From an uncultured Eubacteriales bacterium (lineage in GTDB: Bacteria; Bacillota; Clostridia; Lachnospirales; Lachnospiraceae): a stretch of DNA of 9,187 bases. Of the stretch, positions 1 to 5,645 are shown one piece after another. Position 1 is the stretch's first letter; every line of letters starts with the position of its first letter. A model generated the notes under the pieces. It was not told where the DNA came from and made no database searches. It saw only the letters and a program-made list of their open reading frames with translations. Made by a program: the position numbers and the translations under genes. Location of the stretch: contig ONWK01000100.1 of the NCBI GenBank assembly GCA_900321505.1, forward strand, positions 1-9,187. Direction: 5' to 3'.

Positions 1-335
1 ACCCATTTATCGGACTCTCCGCCCACATAGATGAAAAGGTCACAGGTGGATATCTTCATTATATCCTCTGCAGTAGGCTGGTAGCTGTGCAGATCCACGC
101 CGTTATCCAAAAGCATCTTCAGCTCGGCTCCTCCCGGATTATCGCCGAGTATATTCTTCACCCAGTCATACTCCGGAAAGATCGTTGTAACTATCTGCAG
201 CTGCTTTTTTCCGTTCGCTGCCCCTGAAGCTGACGTATCCTGCGCCGCAGCGGTTTCCTTCGAGTCTGAACCGCAGGCCGTAAGACATCCTGCCATAAGC
301 ATAACCGCTGCCAGTAATAAGATCAACTTTTTCAT
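1..335 (-). CDS. Metal (probably zinc) ABC transporter substrate-binding lipoprotein, ZnuA/TroA family, N-terminal part
   Basis: This is the first 111 codons of a solute-binding lipoprotein; the frame is open to the left edge, so the C-terminal part is missing. Residues 1-21 form a lipoprotein signal: basic MKK, a hydrophobic stretch, then two candidate lipidated cysteines, Cys17 (MAGC) and Cys21 (LTAC, the better lipobox). A low-complexity Ser/Ala/Asp linker follows to about residue 44, and the mature fold begins at IVTTIFPEYDWV. The motif DLHSYQPTAEDI holds His83, which matches the first metal ligand of the ZnuA/TroA (cluster A-I) family, and the following CDLFIYVGGESDKW also fits that family. 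ATG at 335 has GGAGG nine bases upstream (345-349). The gene starts 20 bases after the Fur-family gene on the same strand, so co-transcription and metal-responsive control are likely. Zinc is favoured over manganese only by family resemblance; the His-rich loop that would help decide is outside the window. Confidence 0.88.
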   Translation of the reverse strand, partial: MKKLILLLAAVMLMAGCLTACGSDSKETAAAQDTSASGAANGKKQLQIVTTIFPEYDWVKNILGDNPGGAELKMLLDNGVDLHSYQPTAEDIMKISTCDLFIYVGGESDKW

Positions 336-355
336 ATAAAAAAACCTCCGTCATG

Positions 356-769
356 TCAAATACACTGCTCGCATAATCCGTAAAATACCGTTCTTACCGG
401 ATCCATCCTGAATCTGTGTTCTTCCAGCAGATGAACCTGGAAATCCTCCAGCTCTTCACAGTGAAGATGCACTACCTTACCGCACTTCTCACATTTGCAA
501 TGGAAGCATACCTCATTATGCTCATGGCTTTCGGGCCTTATATACTCAAAGCAGGCCGGGCTGTTGCCGTCTATCACATATTTGTTTATAAGTCCTTCAT
601 CCACAAGGCTTTCCAGATGCCGGTACACAGTGGACTTTCCGATAGGCGCACCCTTGGCCTTAAAGTAATCACATACATCACCCGCGGTTACATGCACTCC
701 GGGCACGGATTCAAGGTATTCCAGCAGAATCTCCTTCTGTCTGGTTTTATATTTAGATCTGGTAGTCAT
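356..769 (-). CDS. Fur-family metalloregulator (Zur-like)
   Basis: A 137-residue transcriptional regulator, the usual length for Fur/Zur/PerR proteins. Residues 1-75 form the winged-helix DNA-binding domain, with the recognition-helix signature KSTVYRHLESL at about 45-55. Residues 80-136 form the dimerisation domain. Structural zinc cysteines are visible as Cys93-x2-Cys96 and Cys133-x2-Cys136. His82, His84, Cys88, His90 and the later HLHCEELE segment are candidate sensory ligands. ATG at 769 is preceded by a doubled site, GGAGGAGG (773-780). The gene lies directly upstream of a ZnuA-like lipoprotein gene and behind a promoter flanked by two Fur-type palindromes, so it probably represses itself and the transporter when metal is replete. 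Zur is the best guess because of the ZnuA-like neighbour. Fur (iron) cannot be excluded, since the boxes look more like the classical Fur box than the Bacillus Zur box. PerR is less likely given this neighbour. Confidence 0.93.
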   Translation of the reverse strand: MTTRSKYKTRQKEILLEYLESVPGVHVTAGDVCDYFKAKGAPIGKSTVYRHLESLVDEGLINKYVIDGNSPACFEYIRPESHEHNEVCFHCKCEKCGKVVHLHCEELEDFQVHLLEEHRFRMDPVRTVFYGLCEQCI

Positions 770-794
770 GATCCTCCTCCTGCTGATATAAAAG

Positions 795-809
795 TGGGAA
801 CGATTCCCA
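795..809. promoter_or_regulatory. Fur-family operator 1 (over the transcription start)
   Basis: TGGGAACGATTCCCA is a 15-bp palindrome with a perfect six-base half-site TGGGAA on each side of a three-base centre, in the 7-1-7 layout of Fur-family boxes. It begins directly next to the -10 hexamer of the minus-strand promoter, so a bound regulator would cover the expected start of transcription. Binding by the adjacent Fur-family protein is inferred from position and symmetry. Confidence 0.75.
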
Positions 810-837
810 ATTATACATATTTATTTTTCTTTGTCAA
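810..837 (-). promoter_or_regulatory. Sigma-A-type promoter of the fur-like/znuA-like unit
   Basis: Read on the minus strand, TTGACA (837-832) and TATAAT (815-810) are both exact consensus hexamers separated by 16 bases. Transcription should start near 803, giving a leader of about 30 bases before the ATG at 769. A promoter this strong suits a tightly repressed gene, and the palindromes on both sides would supply the repression. Confidence 0.85.
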
Positions 838-843
838 TAGATT

Positions 844-858
844 TGAGAATGATTCCCA
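844..858. promoter_or_regulatory. Fur-family operator 2 (upstream of the -35)
   Basis: TGAGAATGATTCCCA shares the pattern TGRGAAY-N-ATTCCCA with operator 1, with one broken pair in the symmetry. Extending it outward gives TTTGAGAAT-G-ATTCCCAAA, so the palindrome continues by two more bases on each side. It lies six bases beyond the -35 hexamer of the minus-strand promoter, and its centre is 49 bp from that of operator 1. It is also about 36 bases upstream of the divergent guaD promoter, so an effect on that operon is possible but not shown. Confidence 0.72.
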
Positions 859-894
859 AATTTTATTTTGCATGTTCACTATATTCCGACAGAC

Positions 895-923
895 TTGAAG
901 TTAAGCGTGTTTTCAGCTAAAAT
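895..923 (+). promoter_or_regulatory. Promoter of the guaD-xpt-permease operon
   Basis: TTGAAG (895-900) and TAAAAT (918-923) are separated by 17 bases, a good sigma-A-type match. Transcription would start near 930, leaving a leader of only about 25 bases before guaD. No PurR box or riboswitch aptamer fits in this leader. Confidence 0.65.
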
Positions 924-942
924 GTATATATCTACACGATTT

Positions 943-947
943 GGGGG
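943..947 (+). promoter_or_regulatory. Ribosome binding site that decides the guaD start
   Basis: GGGGG lies directly against the in-frame ATG at 948 (no spacer), but six bases before the ATG at 954 and nine before the ATG at 957. Spacing therefore favours 954 or 957 over 948 as the start codon. Confidence 0.55.
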
Positions 948-953
948 ATGGGC

Positions 954-1433
954 ATGATGAATGATTTTATGAAACGCGCTGATGAGCTTGCAGCGGACAA
1001 TCTTAAAACAAATGCAGGAGGTCCTTTCGGAGCCGTTATCGTAAAGGACGGCGTGATCGTCGGTGAGGGCTCCAACCATGTACTTGCATTTCATGATCCC
1101 ACAGCCCACGCAGAGGTCACAGCGATCCGGAATGCGGGAAGTAATCTCGGGACCCACGATCTCTCGGGCTGCGTGCTGTACACCAGCTGCTACCCCTGTC
1201 CCATGTGTCTATCTGCCATCATCTGGGCAAATATCAAAACCGTATTTTACGGCAACACCAAGGAGGATGCTGCCGCCATAGGCTTCCGTGACGACTTTAT
1301 ATATCACTACATCGATAAGCTGAATTCCGGCGAAGGGGATGATGAGACCCTCCGGCTTGTGCCGATGGACCGGGAAGAAACCATTGAAACCTTTAACCGT
1401 TTTGCAGATAAGGAAGATAAGACGATATACTGA
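954..1433 (+). CDS. guaD: Guanine deaminase (GuaD, cytidine deaminase-like fold)
   Basis: A cytoplasmic zinc hydrolase that converts guanine to xanthine and ammonia. From the start at 954 it has 159 residues, close to Bacillus GuaD (156), and it resembles that protein along its whole length. The catalytic signatures are PTAHAEVTAIR, with zinc ligand His52 and proton shuttle Glu54, and SCYPCPMC, with zinc ligands Cys82 and Cys85. GGPFGAVIVKDG near residue 22 forms the substrate-pocket strand, and the C-terminal FNRFADKEDKTIY matches the tail region of the GuaD family. Three ATG codons (948, 954, 957) are possible; 954 is chosen by spacing from the GGGGG site. It is the first gene of a plus-strand operon: xpt follows after 15 bases and uses its product xanthine. 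A tRNA-type adenosine deaminase is a less likely alternative, because the whole sequence tracks GuaD. Confidence 0.93.
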   Translation: MMNDFMKRADELAADNLKTNAGGPFGAVIVKDGVIVGEGSNHVLAFHDPTAHAEVTAIRNAGSNLGTHDLSGCVLYTSCYPCPMCLSAIIWANIKTVFYGNTKEDAAAIGFRDDFIYHYIDKLNSGEGDDETLRLVPMDREETIETFNRFADKEDKTIY

Positions 1434-1448
1434 TATAGGAGGCGTACC

Positions 1449-2024
1449 ATGAAGCTACTTGAGGAACGGATCAGAAAAGACGGCCGGATATATCCGGGAA
1501 ATATACTGAAGGTTGACAGTTTTCTGAATCACCAGATCGATGTCAGTCTCATAGATAAGATCGGCGAGGCATTTTACGAGGCCTATAAGGATTGCGGGAT
1601 CACGAAGATCCTGACCATCGAGGCCTCAGGCATAGCCATTGCCTGCTCCGCTGCGCGTTTTTTTAATGTCCCTCTGCTCTTCGCAAAAAAATCCCAGAGT
1701 CTGAATCTCGGAAATGACCTTTATACTACAACCGTAAGCTCCTTCACCTACAAAAAAGACTATCAGGTTACCATTTCCAAAAGATACCTGTCCGAAAAGG
1801 ATCATGTACTGATCGTGGATGATTTTCTTGCCACGGGAAATGCGATAATCGGTCTTGCCGAGCTTTGCAGGCTTGCGGGAGCAAAGGTAGAAGGCGTCGG
1901 GATCTGCATTGAAAAGGGCTTCCAGCAGGGAGGAACGCAGCTTCGTGAGATGGGATATTCCGTAACCTCCCTTGCAGTGATAGAAAGCATGACGGACGAC
2001 GGGGAGATCGTATTTAAAAGCTGA
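1449..2024 (+). CDS. xpt: Xanthine phosphoribosyltransferase
   Basis: A cytoplasmic type I phosphoribosyltransferase that makes XMP from xanthine and PRPP, feeding GMP synthesis. At 191 residues it matches Bacillus Xpt (194), including the N-terminal LKVDSFLNHQID, the segment ITKILTIEASGIAIA at about 51-65, and the flexible-loop region FAKKSQSLNL at about 78-87. The PRPP-binding motif VLIVDDFLATGNA is at 120-132. The C-terminal IEKGFQQGG also matches the family. The start is clear: AGGAGG at 1437-1442 lies six bases before the ATG. The 15-base gap from guaD and the permease gene after it give the order deaminase, transferase, permease. This resembles the xpt-pbuX pair of Bacillus, here with guaD in front. 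Adenine phosphoribosyltransferase is the main fold relative, but these specific motifs fit Xpt better. Confidence 0.95.
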   Translation: MKLLEERIRKDGRIYPGNILKVDSFLNHQIDVSLIDKIGEAFYEAYKDCGITKILTIEASGIAIACSAARFFNVPLLFAKKSQSLNLGNDLYTTTVSSFTYKKDYQVTISKRYLSEKDHVLIVDDFLATGNAIIGLAELCRLAGAKVEGVGICIEKGFQQGGTQLREMGYSVTSLAVIESMTDDGEIVFKS

Positions 2025-2040
2025 GCCTGCGGTCGGCCAA

Positions 2041-2046
2041 GGGGGG
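2041..2046 (+). promoter_or_regulatory. Ribosome binding site supporting a TTG start of the permease
   Basis: GGGGGG, followed by ATAATAT, lies seven bases before the TTG at 2054. No ATG occurs in this frame until well inside the first membrane segment, so the TTG is the only start that keeps the N-terminal region intact. Confidence 0.6.
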
Positions 2047-2053
2047 ATAATAT

Positions 2054-3400
2054 TTGGAGAAGGAAACAAAAGAAAAAACCAAAACAGATAAAAGTATAGA
2101 AAATATATATAAGCTGGACGGCCGGGTGTCCATAGGAAAGGCCATACCCTACGGACTCCAGCATGTTCTTGCCATGTTCGTTTCAAATCTTACGCCTATC
2201 ACCATTATCGCCGCAGCAGCACGCCCTCAGCTTACAAATGCGGAGATCGGAATGCTGATTCAGGATGCCATGTTCATAGCCGGTCTGGCCACCCTCATCC
2301 AGCTTTATCCCATATGGCGTATAGGTTCAAGACTTCCGGTTGTAATGGGTGTCAGTTTTACCTTTGCGACCATACTCTGTTCCATTGCCGGAAATTACGG
2401 CTATCCTGCCGTGTTGGGCGCGGTAATAATCGGAGGAATATTTGAAGGTACCCTGGGACTGGTCATCCGGAACATCTCAAAGCTGATACCTCCCATTGTA
2501 TGCGCCACCGTGGTGTGCGGTATAGGCTTTTCCCTTTTCTCCGTGGGAATACGTGCCATGGGCGGAGGTTATTCGGAGGATTACGGTTCTTCACAGAATC
2601 TTATCATTGCCCTTATCACGCTTATATTCTTCCTGTTATGGACCGTTCTTGCAAAAGGGCCCTTCCGTTCTCTTGCAGTTCTGGTAGGTCTGATAATAGG
2701 CTATATCGTTGCCCTGTGCCTCGGCAAGGTCGATCTTTCGGGCATCTGGGATAACGGTATCATCACCTTCCCCCATTTTATGCTTTTCACCCCCGAATTC
2801 CATATCGGGCCAATTCTTTCAGTATGTATTATCTTCCTTGTCTCCGCAACGGAAACCATAGGCGACACCTCCGCTCTGGCATCCGGCGGTCTCGGAAGAG
2901 AAGCAACCGACCGGGAAATATCCGGCTCCATCGCTGTAGACGGTTTTGCTTCCGCAACCTCCGCCCTTTTCGGATGTCCGCCGGTCACATCATTTTCCCA
3001 GAATGTGGGACTAATTGCCATGACAAAGGTGGTGAACCGTTTTACCATCATGACCGGTGCCGCCATCCTGCTTGCTGCCGGCTTCTTCCCGCCCCTTGGA
3101 AATCTTCTGGCATCGCTGCCCCAGTCTGTTCTGGGCGGCTGCACCATTATCATGTTCGGTCAGATCCTTCTTTCAGGTATGCAGATGATCGCAAAATGCG
3201 GCTTTACTCCGAGAAATATGCTGATCGCCTCTCTGTCCCTTGCCATCGGTATCGGAACCACAACTGCCGGTGAATCGGAAATATGGAATATCTTTCCGAA
3301 GATCATACAGGATATTTTCAGTGCAAATGTAGTAGCTGTGGTATTTGTAGTTGCCCTGCTGCTGTCCATCATACTCCCGAAGAGTATGGACAAGGCATGA
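2054..3400 (+). CDS. pbuX: NCS2/NAT-family purine permease (probable xanthine permease)
   Basis: A 448-residue integral membrane transporter of the nucleobase-ascorbate (NCS2) family, expected to import xanthine or a related purine with protons. After a charged, Lys/Glu-rich cytoplasmic N-terminus (about 1-25), hydrophobic segments run to the C-terminus as in the family's 14-helix fold. Family markers are visible: QHVLAMF at 36-42 (first helix), ATETIGD with Glu267, AVDGFAS with Asp296, and SQNVGLIAMTK with Gln316 and Asn317, the NAT signature. These positions correspond to the functional Glu, Asp, Gln and Asn of E. coli XanQ, and the Asp-to-Gln spacing is the same. The gene begins with TTG and comes 29 bases after xpt. 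Pairing with xpt supports xanthine as substrate, but uric acid, hypoxanthine or guanine cannot be excluded from sequence, so the symbol is tentative. Confidence 0.88.
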   Translation: MEKETKEKTKTDKSIENIYKLDGRVSIGKAIPYGLQHVLAMFVSNLTPITIIAAAARPQLTNAEIGMLIQDAMFIAGLATLIQLYPIWRIGSRLPVVMGVSFTFATILCSIAGNYGYPAVLGAVIIGGIFEGTLGLVIRNISKLIPPIVCATVVCGIGFSLFSVGIRAMGGGYSEDYGSSQNLIIALITLIFFLLWTVLAKGPFRSLAVLVGLIIGYIVALCLGKVDLSGIWDNGIITFPHFMLFTPEFHIGPILSVCIIFLVSATETIGDTSALASGGLGREATDREISGSIAVDGFASATSALFGCPPVTSFSQNVGLIAMTKVVNRFTIMTGAAILLAAGFFPPLGNLLASLPQSVLGGCTIIMFGQILLSGMQMIAKCGFTPRNMLIASLSLAIGIGTTTAGESEIWNIFPKIIQDIFSANVVAVVFVVALLLSIILPKSMDKA

Positions 3401-3410
3401 GGTTCAGCTG

Positions 3411-3917
3411 ATGAAAAAAAGAAATATAGTTTTACTCAATGCCATACTGCTGCTCACCCTGATACCTTCGGGCTGCGGAGCTTCTTCCTCAGATACGGCT
3501 TCGGAAGCCTCCGAAGCATGGTCAGCATCACTGCTCGGTTCCGCCGCGGATCTGAATCTTAAAACGGACGATGATCTGCATTACAGCTTTGATTACGGAG
3601 GTCTTCGGTTTGAAGCGGTATTTACACCCTCATCGGATAACTGGAAGATCATTGATTCATATAAGATACAGAATCATGATGACATGCTGATAATCTGCCG
3701 TACCTTATCGGAGGCGCATCCGATACATACAGCCGACGGATCCGGTTTCAGGACAGCTGAAGATATGGTATATGAATGGGAGCAGCATAATCTTGCATGG
3801 GCTCTCCTTCCGGAGGACTCAGGATGGAAGAACAATGCAAAGGATGTGGATATAAACCCCGAAGATCAGGGGAAGAATATAATTGATTTCTATAATGACA
3901 GGAAGGATGACCGGTGA
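3411..3917 (+). CDS. Small lipoprotein of unknown function
   Basis: A 168-residue secreted protein that I do not recognise. It opens with MKKRN and a hydrophobic stretch ending in LIPSGC, so Cys22 is the likely lipidated residue; Pro at -3 makes the lipobox non-standard. A Ser/Ala/Glu-rich linker (about 24-45) follows, and the mature part is acidic, with aromatic-rich segments such as LHYSFDYGGLRFEAVF and MVYEWEQHNLAWALL and an Asp/Glu/Asn-rich tail. It has no recognisable enzyme motif. The start is the ATG at 3411, ten bases after the permease stop; GAGG overlapping that stop provides the ribosome site. The frame is also open upstream to an ATG at 3351, but that start would lie inside the permease and bury the signal peptide. 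Tight coupling suggests co-expression with the purine operon. A role in envelope capture of purines is speculation. Confidence 0.8.
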   Translation: MKKRNIVLLNAILLLTLIPSGCGASSSDTASEASEAWSASLLGSAADLNLKTDDDLHYSFDYGGLRFEAVFTPSSDNWKIIDSYKIQNHDDMLIICRTLSEAHPIHTADGSGFRTAEDMVYEWEQHNLAWALLPEDSGWKNNAKDVDINPEDQGKNIIDFYNDRKDDR

Positions 3918-3923
3918 TCGCGC

Positions 3924-4008
3924 AAAAAGCGGGGACGGTTCCCGGCCTGCACGCAACATTTTTTCTCTTTCAGAAAAATGCTTCACGTGCCGGCCGGAAA
4001 CCGTCCCC
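3924..4008 (-). terminator. Possible rho-independent terminator for the GH43 gene
   Basis: Read on the minus strand, the strong palindrome at 4008-3931 ends in CCCC and is followed by GCTTTTTG, a run of five T two bases after the stem. It starts about ten bases after the GH43 stop codon. The T run is short, so the element may stop transcription only partly. On the plus strand no T run follows the stem. Confidence 0.45.
3931..4008. repeat. 78-base REP-like palindrome with GGGGACGGTT ends
   Basis: The arms 3931-3953 and 3986-4008 are complementary at 21 of 23 positions (mismatches at 3941/3998 and 3948/3991), and each begins with GGGGACGGTT when read inward. The 32 bases between them contain a second stem (3957-3966 with 3972-3980, one bulged T) closed by a five-base loop, so almost the whole element can fold as one hairpin. 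It fills the gap between two convergent genes. As far as I recall, GGGGACGGTT-type palindromes occur as dispersed repeats in Clostridia, sometimes near Y1/REP-associated transposases; no such gene is in this window and only one copy is present. Confidence 0.75.
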
Positions 4009-4017
4009 ATAGTTGTC

Positions 4018-5622
4018 TCATATCAACTTAAAACTCAGTAATTCCGCTTTTTCTTTTCCGTGATAGATAAAATAAATCGCATGAACTCCGTCCGGTATCT
4101 GAACACCCGTCTCAAAGCTCTTCCATTTCCCGTCGGTTCCCGAGAGCTTTATGCTTCCCACCGCAGATCCTTCCGGCTCTGTACGAATCTCAAATTCACC
4201 TTCTCCCGCCGCAAGTGATGCCATAACAGAAATGCCCCTCAGGTCCCTGATATCAAAGTACTTGTAACCTATAAGCGTTCCGTCGGATATTTCCGCCACA
4301 AATCGTTCCGCAGAGGTTTCTTTCTCTGCTATGCCGTCGTCCCCCGTTTCCACTTCTTTTATAACCCTGTGATTTACATTCGGGAAACTGAAATCATAGA
4401 TCCTGTTGCTTCCGTGAGGCATTTTACCGTTTGTAAGATTGCAGCAGATGGCAGCCGGATATTCTCCTGTACCCTTGAGGGGTCCGTCATTCAGTCCGCA
4501 GCTGGTGATCTCAACCTGCTCTATGCTTCCGTCCGGCTTTATCTCGATCTTCTCCGCACAGCCCTGGCGGCTGTAGTCGGATTTATGCGTCAGTCTGTGA
4601 TAGAACACATACCAGCTGCCGTTGATCTCTATGATACTGCCGTGTGTGGTACCGGTCATATTCAGTCTTTCTTCCTGGGTTCTTCCGTTCAGTCCCACGT
4701 CGCCGTTTGAAACTATGGTTCCTCCGAAGGTAAAATTCCGGTCCGGATGATCGCTTACAGCATAACAAAGCTCATGATTTCTCTGGGATGAGTATATGAA
4801 ATAATACTTATCTCCCACCTTCCTCATGGATGAAGCCTCAAAGAAGGGATGCTCCTCAAAACCGGTACCCTTTACCCTGTAAGGAATGACATGCCTCGGT
4901 TCATCGGCTATGGTCAGCATATCCGGCTTAAGAGTCACTGTCACCGGTCCCATAATGGAATCGGGGTAGCTGAGTATTTCCTCCTTAGTCCTTCCGAACA
5001 TGCCCATTTCCGATCTCACATAATCCGAATCCGGTGTAAAATCAGGACGTTCCTCGAAATCATACCGCGTACCGTAATACAGCCTTATGGTGCCGTTATC
5101 ATTGAGTACCGCCGGATCAAAGCAGACATACCTCATCATGGGAGTCCCGTCCGGGTTCCGCACAAGTCCCAAAAACTCATAAGGGCCTGCCGGTGCATCA
5201 GCCACTGCCACACTGATGGGACAGGTATATCCGCCCACACCGTAGTCCGAACTCATTGCATAATAAAGATAATACCTGCCGTCCGGTCCCTGCACCACAT
5301 CCGGCGCATACATATGTTTCAGTGTATTCTGCTCCTCGTGTATCGCACTGGCAGCCGCATTTTCCTCCACATGATTAAACCATGCGGTGGGCTTCCCGTA
5401 CTGTGGATCCTGATCAGCACGGTAGATAACGCCTTCATATCTCCAATCGCTGAGATCATCAATCGGCGCAGACCAGGTTACATAGTCAAGCATGCAGAAG
5501 GTTTCTCCTCCCTCTTTATCATGAGAGCCGAAAATGTACAGCCTGTCCCCGAAGATATGCGGCTCTCCGTCCGGAATATATTCATATAAGGGAAGATATG
5601 GATTATAGACCTGATTTTTCAT
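4018..5622 (-). CDS. GH43 glycoside hydrolase with C-terminal CBM6-like region
   Basis: A 534-residue family 43 hydrolase without a signal peptide, so probably cytoplasmic and acting on imported arabinose- or xylose-containing oligosaccharides. The five-bladed propeller covers about residues 1-350. The three catalytic acids can be placed: Asp18 in YIPDGEP (general base), Asp169 in FDPAVLND (pKa modulator) and Glu262 in HPFFEASS (general acid). MYAPDVVQGPDGRYYLYY at 104-121 is the usual second-blade signature. Residues from about 430 to the end, with YKYFDIRDL, FEIRTEPEG, WKSFETGV and a final AELLSFKLI, look like a CBM6-type beta-sandwich. ATG at 5622 has AAAGGAGA eight bases upstream. It starts 23 bases after the flavodiiron gene on the same strand. 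Whether it is an arabinofuranosidase, a xylosidase or another activity cannot be told from sequence alone. Confidence 0.92.
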   Translation of the reverse strand: MKNQVYNPYLPLYEYIPDGEPHIFGDRLYIFGSHDKEGGETFCMLDYVTWSAPIDDLSDWRYEGVIYRADQDPQYGKPTAWFNHVEENAAASAIHEEQNTLKHMYAPDVVQGPDGRYYLYYAMSSDYGVGGYTCPISVAVADAPAGPYEFLGLVRNPDGTPMMRYVCFDPAVLNDNGTIRLYYGTRYDFEERPDFTPDSDYVRSEMGMFGRTKEEILSYPDSIMGPVTVTLKPDMLTIADEPRHVIPYRVKGTGFEEHPFFEASSMRKVGDKYYFIYSSQRNHELCYAVSDHPDRNFTFGGTIVSNGDVGLNGRTQEERLNMTGTTHGSIIEINGSWYVFYHRLTHKSDYSRQGCAEKIEIKPDGSIEQVEITSCGLNDGPLKGTGEYPAAICCNLTNGKMPHGSNRIYDFSFPNVNHRVIKEVETGDDGIAEKETSAERFVAEISDGTLIGYKYFDIRDLRGISVMASLAAGEGEFEIRTEPEGSAVGSIKLSGTDGKWKSFETGVQIPDGVHAIYFIYHGKEKAELLSFKLI

Positions 5623-5645
5623 GATCCTGATCTCCTTTCAGAAGG

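Noticed and set aside
166..354. Minus-strand open frame of 62 codons near the left edge.
   Set aside because: It overlaps the ZnuA-like lipoprotein in another frame. The frame starting at 335 has a good ribosome site, a signal peptide and a family motif.
416..898. Plus-strand open frame of 160 codons opposite the Fur-family gene.
   Set aside because: It is antisense to a clear regulator gene, crosses the promoter region, and its translation shows no family features.
900..950. Purine riboswitch ahead of guaD.
   Set aside because: The space between the promoter and the start codon is about 25 bases, and no aptamer-like pairing is seen.
2701..3153. Minus-strand open frame of 150 codons opposite the permease.
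   Set aside because: It is antisense to a well-supported membrane protein and its composition looks like a reverse-strand artefact.
3351..3410. Upstream extension of the lipoprotein to an ATG at 3351.
   Set aside because: It would overlap the permease by 50 bases and hide the signal peptide. The ATG at 3411 has its own ribosome site.
4849..5589. Plus-strand open frame of 246 codons opposite GH43.
   Set aside because: It is long only because antisense stops are rare in this codon usage. The His/Arg/Ile-rich translation has no recognisable domain, while the GH43 catalytic residues are intact on the other strand.
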